Counted from the first letter of the stretch, positions 43,519 to 52,633 are shown. The stretch: DNA of 64,000 nt from Paraburkholderia aromaticivorans (GCF_012689525.1 NZ_CP051514.1:1550001-1614000); one strand, 5' to 3'. Made by a program: numbers and translations. The notes: generated from the letters alone by a model not told the origin.

Positions 43519-44364
43519 TCAATTCAAGCTGATGAGCGCTTCGGTGACTTGCCGGGAGGTTTCGAGTAACTGACGGGCGACGTCGCCATCCCAGCCGACG
43601 TCGATCGATCCCGAAGAACCGATTGCCGTCAACGCAAGCTGCATCCGCTTTCGCGCATCGAACACCGGCACGCTCAGGCTGCTAATGCCCGGACTCGGCG
43701 CGTCGATGCCCCGCTCGATCCCGCGCGCGCGGATGGCATCGAAGCGTTTGAACCATTGCGCATCAACTTTCGGCGTCTTGGCCGCGCTGCCGTCCGGCGA
43801 CGATGCACCGGGCGCGAGCGCCTGACTCCGCGCCATCTGGCCGATCTGGTCGTGCGCGTAGAAGGCACAGAAGACGCGGCCCGTGGACGTGGCCTCGAGC
43901 GACATCACCGTACCGATATGCAGATTCACGTGCAGCGGAAAACCACCGCGCTCATATCGCACGATGGTCGGCCCTTGCGCGCCCGCCACGCAGATCGCCA
44001 CGCTAAAGCCGATTTGCTCGGCCAGCGTTGCCGCATAGGGCGTGGCGATCCGGTACACCGGTTGCTGTTCGATATGCATGAGCCCGAGACGCAACGACAG
44101 CGGGCCCGGCTCGTAATTGCCCGTCAGCGCGTCGCGCTTGACGAGGCCAAGACGCGTCAGGCTCACCAGATACGTGTGGGCCTGCGCGGAAGACAGGTGT
44201 GCCTCGCCCGCCAGTTCGGTGAGGCCGAGCGGCACGCGATTGCGCGCCAGCGCTTCGAGTAGACGTCCGCCCACCTCGACGCTTTGAATACCCCGTTGCT
44301 TTTTCTCGACCGACGCGTCAGCCGTCGTATGACCCGGACCTTCGCCCGTAGCGGATTTGACCAA
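43519..44364 (-). CDS. IclR-family transcriptional regulator (second of a tandem pair)
   Basis: 281 residues with the same layout as its neighbour: winged helix (LTELAGEAHLSSAQAHTYLV), then effector domain (GFSVAICVAGAQGPTIVRYE, LHIGTVMSLEATSTGRVFCA, SPGISSLSVPVFDARKRMQL). It is transcribed divergently from the MBL gene, and the 168-nt gap holds the inverted TTAGGGTAAAC motif. The pair arose by duplication; residues 75-130 align closely. Confidence 0.92.
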   Translation of the reverse strand: MVKSATGEGPGHTTADASVEKKQRGIQSVEVGGRLLEALARNRVPLGLTELAGEAHLSSAQAHTYLVSLTRLGLVKRDALTGNYEPGPLSLRLGLMHIEQQPVYRIATPYAATLAEQIGFSVAICVAGAQGPTIVRYERGGFPLHVNLHIGTVMSLEATSTGRVFCAFYAHDQIGQMARSQALAPGASSPDGSAAKTPKVDAQWFKRFDAIRARGIERGIDAPSPGISSLSVPVFDARKRMQLALTAIGSSGSIDVGWDGDVARQLLETSRQVTEALISLN

Positions 44365-44428
44365 TTCGGAGCCTCGCGATGGAAGGAATAGATGTTATCC
44401 GATTGAGCCCCTTCGCCCAACTGATGGA

Positions 44429-44439
44429 GTTTACCCTAA
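44429..44439 (-). promoter_or_regulatory. Inverted copy of the TTAGGGTAAAC motif in the iclR/MBL divergent promoter
   Basis: GTTTACCCTAA is the exact reverse complement of the motif at 37224-37234. It lies 65 nt upstream of the iclR start and 93 nt before the MBL start, where an IclR tetramer could control both directions. Confidence 0.5.
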
Positions 44440-44531
44440 GTTAATTATAGACAAGCTATTTTGCTATTGACAAACTTTTGCATAGCGACGACCATGACTC
44501 ATCCCCATCGAGTCGTATAACGGAGACAGAT

Positions 44532-45491
44532 ATGGCAAAGGCTTTTGCATCCCAGGCCGACCTGGAAGTCAAGAAAATCACGTGGACCCAACTGTCCGAA
44601 AACGCGTATGCGTACACGGCGGAAGGCGACCCGAATTCGGGCGTCATCATTGGCGACGACGGCGTGCTGATTGTCGATACGACTGCCACGCCTGCGATGG
44701 CGCAAGACCTGATCGCGAAGATCCGCAGCGTCACCGACAAGCCGATCAAATACGTCGTGCTGTCGCACTATCACGCGGTTCGCGTGCTCGGCGCGTCGGC
44801 GTATTTCAACGAAGGCGCACAACAGGTGATCGCGAGCCGCGGCACCTATGAAATGATTGTCGAGCGCGGCGAAGCCGATATGAAATCGGAAATCGAGCGC
44901 TTTCCGCGTCTTTTCGCCGGCGTCGAAACTGTCCCCGGTCTAACGTGGCCGACTCTCGTGTTCGAAAAGGAAATGACGCTATTTCTCGGCAAGCTGGAAG
45001 TGCGCATTGCGCATCTCGGCTCGGGCCACACGAAGGGCGATACGGTCGTCTGGTTGCCGTCGCAGAAAGTGCTGTTCTCCGGCGATCTGGTCGAATACGA
45101 CGCGGCCTGCTATTGCGGCGACGCGCAACTCGAACAATGGCCCGCGACGCTCGAAGCACTGCGCGCGCTGAATGCGGATAAGCTCGTGCCGGGACGTGGC
45201 CCCGCGCTGCTGAACCCGGCTGACGTGAACAAGGGCCTCGACTACACGAAAGACTTCGTGACGACTCTGCTGCAAGCCGGCCGCGACGCCTACAAGGACA
45301 AGCTCGATCTGAAGGGCGCCATGGCGCTCACGCGCAATACGATGGACCCGAAGTTCGGCCAGGTGTTCATCTACGAACATTGCCTGCCGTTCGACGTTTC
45401 GCGCGCTTACGACGAAGCGAGCGGTATCACGCATCCGCGTATCTGGACCGCGCAACGCGACAAGGAAATGTGGGCCGCGTTGCAGGACTAA
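44532..45491 (+). CDS. MBL-fold metallo-hydrolase with an atypical metal motif
   Basis: 319 residues from the ATG at 44532 (GGAGACAGAT upstream; an earlier ATG at 44478 lacks a site). Metallo-beta-lactamase layout: GVIIGDDGVLIVDTTATP, then SHYHAVRVLG (H79, H81), GSGHTKGDTVVWLP and FSGDLVEYD. The canonical HxHxDH is HYHAVR, so the Asp and third His are replaced by Val and Arg, which should remove one metal site. It sits between the IclR pair and the MFS permease and may hydrolyse a lactone or ester linked to hydroxyphenylacetate use. Substrate unknown. Confidence 0.85.
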   Translation: MAKAFASQADLEVKKITWTQLSENAYAYTAEGDPNSGVIIGDDGVLIVDTTATPAMAQDLIAKIRSVTDKPIKYVVLSHYHAVRVLGASAYFNEGAQQVIASRGTYEMIVERGEADMKSEIERFPRLFAGVETVPGLTWPTLVFEKEMTLFLGKLEVRIAHLGSGHTKGDTVVWLPSQKVLFSGDLVEYDAACYCGDAQLEQWPATLEALRALNADKLVPGRGPALLNPADVNKGLDYTKDFVTTLLQAGRDAYKDKLDLKGAMALTRNTMDPKFGQVFIYEHCLPFDVSRAYDEASGITHPRIWTAQRDKEMWAALQD

Positions 45492-45649
45492 TCGCGGAAC
45501 AGAGCGCGGCATCCACTGCGCACTGATCGCACGAAGCACACCTGGAAAGGCCGTCCGGTCTTTCCTCTCACCGTTCAAAACATGAAGGCGCACAGACGCC
45601 TTGGGCTTGCCCGTCTCCAGTCAGGCGCGCAACGCATATGGAGCGAGAC

Positions 45650-46975
45650 ATGCAAAATTCCCTCAATGGCGACGCCATTCGGCAAGTCGCGCCTGTCGCT
45701 GACGATCACCTGATGTTTCAGAAGGTGGCGTGGCGCATCATCCCGTTTCTGTTTCTCTGTTATGTCGTGTCCTTTCTGGACCGCATCAATATCGGTTTTG
45801 CGCAACTGCAGATGAAGCACGACCTCGGCTTCAGCGATGCAATGTATGGCCTCGGCGCGGCCGTGTTCTATATCGGCTATGTGCTGTGTGAAGTGCCGAG
45901 CAACATCCTGCTCGCCCGATACGGCGCGCGCAAGACCTTCATGCGAATCATGCTGCTATGGGGCATCGCGTCGATGTGCATGATGTTCGTATCGAAGCCC
46001 GTGCATTTTTACGTCTTGCGATTCATGCTCGGCGTGTTCGAGGCGGGCTTCTTCCCCGGCATCGTGCTGTATCTGACGTACTGGTTTCCGGCTAATCGTC
46101 GCGCGGCGGTGATGTCCGTGTTCTTTGCGGGCGTTGCGGTAGCGGGCGTGCTGGGCGGCCTGTTTTCCGGCTGGATCATGCGCGATATGAGCGGCGTGAT
46201 GGGTCTGTTCGGCTGGCAATGGATGTTCGCAATCGAAGGCGCGCCCGCCGTGATTCTCGCGTTTCTCACGTGGCGTTACCTGGTCGACAAGCCGCACAAT
46301 GCGAGCTGGCTCACGCACGTAGAGAAGGACCGGCTCGTTGCCCTCTGCGCGCAAGGCCAGGCGAAGGACGGCAAGCACGATGGTCGCAGTTTCGCGGCAG
46401 CGCTGCTCAATCCGCGCGTCTATCTGTTCGCGTTCATCTACTTTTCGCTGACCTGCGCGTCACTCACGCTGAACTTCTGGATGCCGCTGATGATCCGCGA
46501 TTTCGGCATCAAGGATGTCGTGTCGGTGAGTCTCTATACCGTCGTGCCGAATGCGATTGGCGCGATCGGTCTGATGTTGATTGCGCGTCGTTCGGACCGC
46601 ACGGGTGAGCGACGCAAGCACTTTGCGTTTTGCACGTTCGGCGGCGGGCTGGCGCTGGCGGCACTGACGCTGCATCTGCACAGCTTTCCCGCGATGCTGG
46701 CGATTCTCTCGCTTGCCGCCGTATTGATCTTCGCCGCACTGCCAATCTTCTGGTCCGTGCCAACGAGCTATCTTTCCGGCAAGGCCGCAGCATCCGGCAT
46801 TGCGTTTATCAGCAGCATTGGGATTACAAGCGGCATCGTCAGTCCGTGGGTGATCGGCCAGATTCGCACGAGTACGGGCAGCATGGATCTCGCAGTCTAC
46901 CTTCTCGCAGGCTTACTGCTGTTGAGCGGGCTGGCGTTGATGGTCGGTATCAAGGCCGAGGCGGTGAAGGCTTAG
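45650..46975 (+). CDS. MFS transporter of the anion:cation symporter family (hydroxyphenylacetate/phthalate permease type)
   Basis: 441 residues from the second ATG (45650), which has GGAG six bases upstream; the first at 45638 lacks a site. Twelve TM helices. ACS-family marks are FLDRINIGFAQLQMKHDLGF after TM1 and VPSNILLARYGARKT between TM2 and TM3. Likely imports the aromatic acid feeding mhaAB (HpaX-like). Last gene of the cluster. Confidence 0.92.
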   Translation: MQNSLNGDAIRQVAPVADDHLMFQKVAWRIIPFLFLCYVVSFLDRINIGFAQLQMKHDLGFSDAMYGLGAAVFYIGYVLCEVPSNILLARYGARKTFMRIMLLWGIASMCMMFVSKPVHFYVLRFMLGVFEAGFFPGIVLYLTYWFPANRRAAVMSVFFAGVAVAGVLGGLFSGWIMRDMSGVMGLFGWQWMFAIEGAPAVILAFLTWRYLVDKPHNASWLTHVEKDRLVALCAQGQAKDGKHDGRSFAAALLNPRVYLFAFIYFSLTCASLTLNFWMPLMIRDFGIKDVVSVSLYTVVPNAIGAIGLMLIARRSDRTGERRKHFAFCTFGGGLALAALTLHLHSFPAMLAILSLAAVLIFAALPIFWSVPTSYLSGKAAASGIAFISSIGITSGIVSPWVIGQIRTSTGSMDLAVYLLAGLLLLSGLALMVGIKAEAVKA

Positions 46976-47079
46976 GCGCTCAGTCGCATTCAGGCATCGC
47001 CTGCAATGACGCCGCGGACGACTTTCACCTTTGTCGATATCTGTTTTGCGAGCTTGTTGTTGAAGTTCGCAAATTTTGC
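46976..47079. other. Short gap between the MFS gene and the IS5 remnant
   Basis: No gene or terminator seen. AAGGAACGCTGATTAAT at about 47080 looks like the IS5-type terminal repeat and marks the border with the wrecked region. Confidence 0.4.
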
Positions 47080-47690
47080 TAAGGAACGCTGATTAATGGT
47101 TCATCGCCGGTGTTGCGAGCAAAACGACCCGCAACGCTCGGCATAAAGAAGGCAATGGATGGCCATTGAAGTGAGTTTGGCTTGAAGGCGGGCCTCACTT
47201 CTCGGCTTTTTCGCACTCACGACGGATTTCCCCCATGAGCATGAGCCGGCCGCAACCGATTCCTCGCGATCACCAGGTTCGCCAGACCGAACAGGCTGAA
47301 CAGCTGCGCGGTGTTCTTGACCAAGCCTTTGTAGCGAACCTTGCAATGACGAAACAGATTCTTGATGACGTGGAACGGATGCTCGACCCGAGCGCGAATC
47401 TGCGCCTTGGTCCGTTCGAGTTCGACCAGCAGTTCCTTCAACGGCCCCTCTTGCATCGCCTTGATCTTCCCGCGCTTGGCAGTGACCTGCCATTTCACCA
47501 ACTTGCCTTGCATCTCGTCGCGCTTATCCACGCCCGTGTAGCCGGCGTCGCCAAACACCTGCTCAGGCACGAGCTTGCGACACGTCCGAGACATTCGCGG
47601 CGGTACCGACCACCCTATGCACCAGGCCCGACTCGGCATCGACACCAATGTCGGGTAGCGGTAGCGCATTGCTGCGCCACCGCCCCCTAA
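47080..47690 (-). mobile_element. IS5-family transposase remnant
   Basis: One minus frame gives LPDIGVDAESGLVHRVVGTA (about 47660-47580); a frameshift near 47575 leads to KLVPEQVFGDAGYTGVDKRD then RARVEHPFHVIKNLFRHCKV and LFSLFGLANLVIARNRL. These are the DDE and C-terminal landmarks of IS5/IS1182-like enzymes. The N-terminal part is absent and the element is joined on that side to group II intron sequence. Confidence 0.8.
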
Positions 47691-47802
47691 GGTAGGGTCG
47701 AGAACTGGCGCGCGCACCGGTAGGCGCCGGTGGTGATTCCCTCGCTTTCGCGATGGCCCGCAATCCGGCAACCGTAGTCACGTTTCCAGCTCCCGCCACG
47801 TC

Positions 47803-47835
47803 GAACGCAGCGGGCCGATTTCCGGCACTACGCTC
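47803..47835 (-). ncRNA. Group II intron domain V hairpin
   Basis: On the minus strand GAGCGTAGTGCCG, loop GAAA, then TCGGCCCGCTGCGTTC fold into the two-part hairpin with GNRA loop typical of group II domain V. It lies 35 nt after the stop of the intron-encoded reverse transcriptase, as expected. Confidence 0.7.
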
Positions 47836-47870
47836 TCCTGTGTGCTTCATGCCAAGATTTATGCGACCTA

Positions 47871-48790
47871 TCAGGCTGGGCGCGCTTTCGGTGCGGCAGC
47901 ACGACGAACACGATAGCCATTGAACAGCTTCAGTTCCTCATACAGCCAGCGCCTACTCCACCGCTTCCAGCCGAAGCCCCGCCGATTCCGGGAACGCCCC
48001 ATATGGCGCCTGATCTTCTTTTCTACCCAGTCTTTGATGAAGCTGAAGCACTCGCTGGAATGTCCAACAGCGAAGTAATTCACCCAACCGCGTAACACCG
48101 GATTGATCAGCTCTACCACCCGATCTACCGGCTGCGACTGGTATCGCCGGAACACCTCTTTGCGCTTGCGCAATAACGCCGTGCGCTTCTTCAGCTTTGG
48201 CGTATAGTGCGCCCGCCACACCTGCCTCTGTACGCTGCGGAGTCGACGGAAGTCGAATCCCAGGAAGCCGAAGCTCTCTGCGCGGTCTAGATTAACGGTG
48301 CGGCTCTTCTCTTCATTGACCTCGACCTGCAGATTGGTAAACTCTTCCCGAAGTCGCCGGATCACCGCCCCCAGCAACCAACCATGGCGCAGATGGGCAT
48401 CGATCAGCACGACCAGATCGTCAGCGAATCGGACATACTCGACGTAGGTGTACTTCCCGTTACGCGTGGCTTCTTTCGCCCGCTCCAGCATGCGGTCTAC
48501 CTCGGTGAGATAGATGTTGCTGAGCAGCGGCGAAATCACCCCGCCTTGCGGAACGCCTTGTTTGCCCGACGCCGCCAGCATCAGCTTCAGCAGATGCATC
48601 ACGTCGTCGTCCTTGATCCGACGCGCCACTTTTTCATGCAGTAGATGATGCCGAACTGTGTCAAAGTAGGCGCGCAAATCAAGGTCTATGACGCGGGTCT
48701 TGCACTGAACAATCGCCGTCGCCACCCGATGCACCGCTTCATGCGCGGTACGCTTGGGACGATACGTGTTGAATATAGTCCGCGGATCGG
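47871..48790 (-). pseudogene. ltrA: Group II intron reverse transcriptase/maturase, 5'-truncated
   Basis: About 300 residues remain. The family sequence begins at YRPKRTAHEAVHRVATAIVQ (RT motif 1-2 region) and includes QGGVISPLLSNIYL, the catalytic YVRFADDLVV, and the maturase domain (VVELINPVLRGWVNYFAVGH, SRRWLYEELKLFNGYRV). RT motif 0 and the N-terminal ~90 residues are missing, as are intron domains I-IV. The short upstream extension (to 48872) does not look like family sequence. The intron cannot splice or move by itself. Confidence 0.85.
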
Positions 48791-49145
48791 TCCCAGTGGA
48801 AACAATTGACGGAATTTTCATGGGGGATGTCGTATCACCTGGCTTATCCAATAGCCAGCACCTCGCGGACATCTGCAGGACCCGCCGGTTTCGCCGGCGC
48901 TTGCTCCTTCAGGTATCCACGGCGAGCTGCTTCTCCAGAACATGAGCATCAAGAGGCAGGTTTTCTAGGCTCGCGGTTTGACTGCTAAGGGCGGCAGTGT
49001 TTGTGGGCTGGGTAAAGGGTGCGTTCGGTTAAGCCCGTCGGGCGTATGGCCCGTCTGTCGAATCATCGGTCGTCGTCGCTTTGCAAAATGGCCGCTCGTC
49101 CCTCGTCAGCAGACGTTTGTCAACAGAGTGCGAAGGACCGTTCTT

Positions 49146-49312
49146 GGCCGATGCTGTTGAAAAAGTCGCCGTTGGTCTCTCTTGCGAAGTTTTCAGGGGT
49201 CTTCATACCCTTGACCGATGGTCGCGAGCGGCTTGCAGGGCGATCTGAGAGGTCGATTTTTGCGCGAGCGAACGGAAAAAATCACGAAGCGACTTTTTCA
49301 ACAACATCGGCC
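49146..49312. repeat. MITE-like element with 24-bp inverted repeats
   Basis: GGCCGATGCTGTTGAAAAAG at 49146 continues to TCGC (49169); its inverted partner spans 49289-49312. The arms differ at one base of 24. The 119-nt interior has no gene. The ends resemble those of IS5/IS1182-type elements, suggesting a non-autonomous derivative. No target duplication was visible. Confidence 0.75.
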
Positions 49313-49516
49313 GTCACCTGCCCGCCTCGGTCTTCCGAAATTGGGCTAACCAGCTACTGAAAAAGTGATCTTTAATTATGTCAATTTGCACCGTAACAAA
49401 CGCCGGGCTCGTTCGTTCGCACGGACTGCCTTCCATGAAGGCTGTGCTCGACCACACCTGGTGAGTTCTCCCCGGCCAGTTCTGAAAAAGGTGTTCGACA
49501 TCTTGACGCCGCTTGC

Positions 49517-49931
49517 TCACATCCATGGATCAATCGACTCCACACCGCATTCCGCGAAGTCCCTGATATTGCGAGTGGCGACTGACGCTTCGCGCGAGCG
49601 TGCGATCGAAGCAATCATTGCGTCGATCTGGCTGACGGGGATCATGCAAGCCGGCGCTCGCTCACGATCTCAGCGTAGGCATCTGCAGCATCCCGATCGA
49701 AGCTGAGAACACGCCCGGCGAAGTCCGCGTCAAACATTGCGCGAACCGCCTGGGCGAGACCGTCGCGCCGCGCCCAACCGGCAGAAGTCGCACGCCGTAA
49801 AGTATCTCGCCGCGCGTCAGGGCAGTCGTAAATAACGCGGCGCGGGACTGGCGGCCAACCCAGGCGACCACCCGTTCGTCCGGGGCGGGCCGCAACAGTT
49901 CAGACAGAACGTTGGTATCAAGAACGATCAT
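49517..49931 (-). pseudogene. FitB-type PIN-domain toxin, broken by two frameshifts
   Basis: The start is MIVLDTNVLSELLRPAPDER then LTRGEILYGVRLLPVG. A shift near 49780 continues RDGLAQAVRAMFDADFAGRV, FDRDAADAYAEIVSERRLA, and another near 49650 gives MIPVSQIDAMIASIARSREA then VATRNIRDFAECGVESIDPW and a stop at 49517. All three conserved acidic positions of a PIN ribonuclease (DTN, E of GEI, and D of RNIRDF) can be seen across the three frames. The toxin is dead. It begins in a 4-nt overlap with the antitoxin stop. Confidence 0.85.
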
Positions 49932-50140
49932 GCGCTAAAACCGTCCGGGTCACGAATCGCCTCACATGCGGGCAGATCGAGCTCCACGCCCCCGAACGAT
50001 ACGATACGTCGACGGATCGATTCGACGAGCGTGTCGCCCTGCGGCGGTTCGACTGCCAGCGCACTGCGCAGAATATCGCGGGCTTCCTCTTCCATGGAAC
50101 GACCGTTGCGAATCAAGCGCCTGGCCACGTGCCGGTCGCG
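49928..50140 (-). pseudogene. FitA-type antitoxin lacking its N-terminal DNA-binding segment
   Basis: The frame has NGRSMEEEARDILRSALAVE and then LPACEAIRDPDGFSA, the C-terminal part of FitA/VapB antitoxins. The Arc-like ribbon-helix N-terminus (usually M-x-x-ITIRNLDE) is gone, replaced by IS6 transposase sequence (DVLVQSRRDRHVARR) that runs into it in the same frame. This leaves neither partner of the pair intact. Confidence 0.8.
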
Positions 50141-50557
50141 CCGGCTTTGCACCAGCACATCGAGCACCGCGCCATGCTAGTCCACTGGCCGCCAAAGCCA
50201 GTGCTTCCTGCCGTTGATCGTGACAACCACTTCATCAAGGTGCCATTTGTCGCCCCGAGATAGGGCGGTGGAGCGGATACGCCGGGCAATGCCCAGACCG
50301 AACTTCACCGCCCAGCGCCGCACCGTCTCGTAGGTAAGTTCGATGCCGTGTGCGGCCAGCAGTTCCTCTACCTTGCGCAAGCTCAGCGGAAAACGGTAGT
50401 ACAGCCACACCGCGTAGCTGATCACATCAGGCGGAAACCGATAGCCGGCATTGGAAATGGTGTCGGTGGCCGGCGCGCGCCGCAGCAATGTGGTTCGTTT
50501 CATACGCGAGATTGTCGCCGCATCTCCCTCAACGTGCCAACAACGTGACAATGCCGC
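50130..50557 (-). mobile_element. IS6-family element, 5' half, with an amber codon at the same site as another copy
   Basis: The transposase starts at 50503 (MKRTTLLRRAPATD) and runs through PPDVISYAVWLYYRFPLSLR and KWHLDEVVVTINGRKHW to PVD, then a TAG at 50177-50179, then HGAVLDVLVQSRRDRHVARR before joining the FitA fragment. The terminus near 50555 (GGCATTGTCACGTTGTTGGC on the minus strand) is an IS6-like end. The 3' half, with the last two catalytic residues, is lost. Confidence 0.82.
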
Positions 50558-50690
50558 AGGAAGGCCTATCACGTGCGTCGCCCGCTGTACGGAAGACCTC
50601 GCGTATCAGCAGGCGCAACACGGATGACGAAACCCACGAAATTGCGTAATGCAGACATTCCGCCAATCATCGCTCAATAGAACCGGCCTT

Positions 50691-51452
50691 TTACTGAGCC
50701 GACAAATAGAACGCCCGGTCCCGTTGCGGCGTCACACCGACAACAGTGAGCTGGCCGTTCACGACGGTTGCTTCGACGGGCATCGACACGTTGTTGAGAA
50801 AACACAAAGAGCCCGCGAAGTTCAGCGTGCCGTCGAGCAGATGCTTGCCGGTCGAGCGTGGCCTGAAGCTGCCGGTAAACGTGCAGGCGCTCTGCGTGCC
50901 CTTTGCCGTGCCGTCCGCGGCGAACGTGATCGTCGAGATCGGCGTGACGCCCGAGCCGCTGTTCCACGTGCGCGCGACGTCGCTGAGTGCGATCGGCGTG
51001 TCGTACGTGGCGTTGTAGCTGCCGTTGAAACTCGTGGCTGTCGTATCGGGACTGACGAAGAGGCTGGTCGTCGCGGTGAGCGCACTTCTGGTTGTGAAGG
51101 TGCCGGACAGCGTTCCGGCGCGAATCGCGCCCAAAGAATGGAAGCCGACCGTCGTCGAATCGCTGAACGCGCCGTTGGTCGCCGTCATGATGCCCTCGAT
51201 CAACCAGACGAACGAGCCGTCCTGCGTGTAGATGCTGTAATACTGTCCTGATTCGAGGATGATGGTTTGCGCTGCGAGCGACTGCCCCGAATTCACCGAG
51301 CCGTACCAAAGTCCTTCGGGCAATGCGTACGAGGGGTTGGCGACGCACGACTTGCTTAGATTGCCGAGGTCGGTCGTGCAGGTCTTGCCATCGCCACCGC
51401 AGGCGGCGAGTACGGGCAGGGTCAGCAGCATGAGCTTCGAGAGCAGTTTCAT
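50691..51452 (-). CDS. Outer-membrane-type lipoprotein of unknown function
   Basis: 253 residues from the ATG at 51452. Signal peptide and lipobox LLTLPVLAACGG, then a Ser/Thr-rich beta protein with repeats of the type GTLSGTFTTRSALTATTSLF and SSFNGSY (GLWYGSV...YTQDGSFVWLIEG). It resembles small Burkholderiaceae lipoproteins with a beta-barrel or lipocalin-like fold, but I cannot name a family. The gene seems intact and ends just before the IS6-antitoxin wreck. Codon use is normal for the replicon. Confidence 0.8.
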   Translation of the reverse strand: MKLLSKLMLLTLPVLAACGGDGKTCTTDLGNLSKSCVANPSYALPEGLWYGSVNSGQSLAAQTIILESGQYYSIYTQDGSFVWLIEGIMTATNGAFSDSTTVGFHSLGAIRAGTLSGTFTTRSALTATTSLFVSPDTTATSFNGSYNATYDTPIALSDVARTWNSGSGVTPISTITFAADGTAKGTQSACTFTGSFRPRSTGKHLLDGTLNFAGSLCFLNNVSMPVEATVVNGQLTVVGVTPQRDRAFYLSAQ

Positions 51453-51884
51453 GAGGTTTTTGTTTTCCCGGTCTGCAGAGTGAGCACAGGTCGCCGTCCT
51501 TTTACGGCGAGCCGACAATCAGATAACGGAACATTGCCGGAAAACTTTAGTGCGGAAAAACGAGGCATGGCTCGTCCGGCGGAACGTTTGTGCGACATGC
51601 TCGATGAACGTCTTTCATCCAGACGATTGACCTACGGCCTTGAACGCCGGGTCGCTGACGATCGAATGAGCGTCGGCGCGCGAAGAAAACGAAGACGCGC
51701 GCATCGCTCGTCTCTTGCCCGCTCTAATGCGAGAGGCAAAGTCGATGGACCAGCGGGCGCGTCCGACCCGCTATCGACGTGATACGGTCACTAAGTATCG
51801 CCCACTGTCGCGAGGCCACGGTCCGATTGTTCGTCGAGGTCCGATACACGCGGAATACCGGTCGTTCGAAGGTCTATTAACCGC
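51453..51884. other. Intergenic, no gene seen
   Basis: About 430 nt upstream of the lipoprotein gene; contains its presumed promoter and nothing else I can support. Confidence 0.4.
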
Positions 51885-52067
51885 GTGACCAGTTCCTTCC
51901 ACTCGCAGCCCAGATAAAACACTTTCAGGATGTAGTTGAAGACGTGCGCAGGGGCGGCTTCGGCGCCGGACCGCGGCACCCATGCGTGAGATGGGGCAAG
52001 CCAATTCTTCAAACTGAGCATCGCTCAATTTCACTGGGATCACTTGCCGCTGCTGGCCTCGCGCCAT
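51885..52067 (-). mobile_element. IS5-family transposase N-terminal remnant
   Basis: MARGQQRQVIPVKLSDAQFE (from 52067) shifts frame near 52010 into HVFNYILKVFYLGCEWKEL. This is the conserved N-terminal helical region of IS5/IS1182-type transposases with the DDE part deleted. Confidence 0.7.
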
Positions 52068-52297
52068 ATCGACCGCCAAAGGAACCAGATTCTAGCGAAT
52101 TCGCCCGATTCTGGCGAAGGCATGCCCACAAAGGCTCCCAGACAAATCCGGGTGGCGGAAAAACCCGCAGCCAGTAGCATATCGCGACACAGCGCCGACC
52201 AATCAGCAGCGCGCTCCATTGTCGCGTGCACGCTGCACAAACTTGCGCATTTCCAGATGCTGCGCATCCGGATTCGTGACTTCGATCGGATGATACT

Positions 52298-52633
52298 TTA
52301 TGCCGAATTTTTGCAGTTTCCGCAATAGCGGTTCAGTACATCATTCCGGTTATACGAGGTCGTGTGGCAGTTGGCGCAGCGTATCGCAAGGCCGCCATCC
52401 ACCATGACATAAGTCTTGTCGTATTCGCGCGGACGTTTCGGGCCTTCAGTCCAATGCGTGACACGCCGACCCTCGCCGTGGTCCTTGACCCATGTTCCGC
52501 TCGTCGTATCGTATTGATCGGCCTGCCAAAATTCGATGCCGTTATCGCACACGATCCATACGACGACATAGCGCGAAAAGCTATGCCCTGCGGTGGCTCG
52601 CGGCGTCTTTTCCGTCACACTGAACCAGCGCAT
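52298..52633 (-). CDS. Small protein with a C-terminal zinc ribbon
   Basis: 111 residues. The N-terminal two-thirds is a beta-rich domain (YVVVWIVCDNGIEFWQADQY). The end has GLAIRCANCHTTSYNRNDVL NR then YCGNCK, two CxxC pairs for one zinc. The ATG overlaps the stop of the HTH gene by one base (TAATG), implying coupled translation. Phage and genomic-island proteins often end with a similar ribbon. Function unknown. Confidence 0.65.
   Translation of the reverse strand: MRWFSVTEKTPRATAGHSFSRYVVVWIVCDNGIEFWQADQYDTTSGTWVKDHGEGRRVTHWTEGPKRPREYDKTYVMVDGGLAIRCANCHTTSYNRNDVLNRYCGNCKNSA

Noticed and set aside
49517..50140. A functional FitAB toxin-antitoxin module
   Set aside because: The antitoxin lacks its DNA-binding part and the toxin has two frameshifts.
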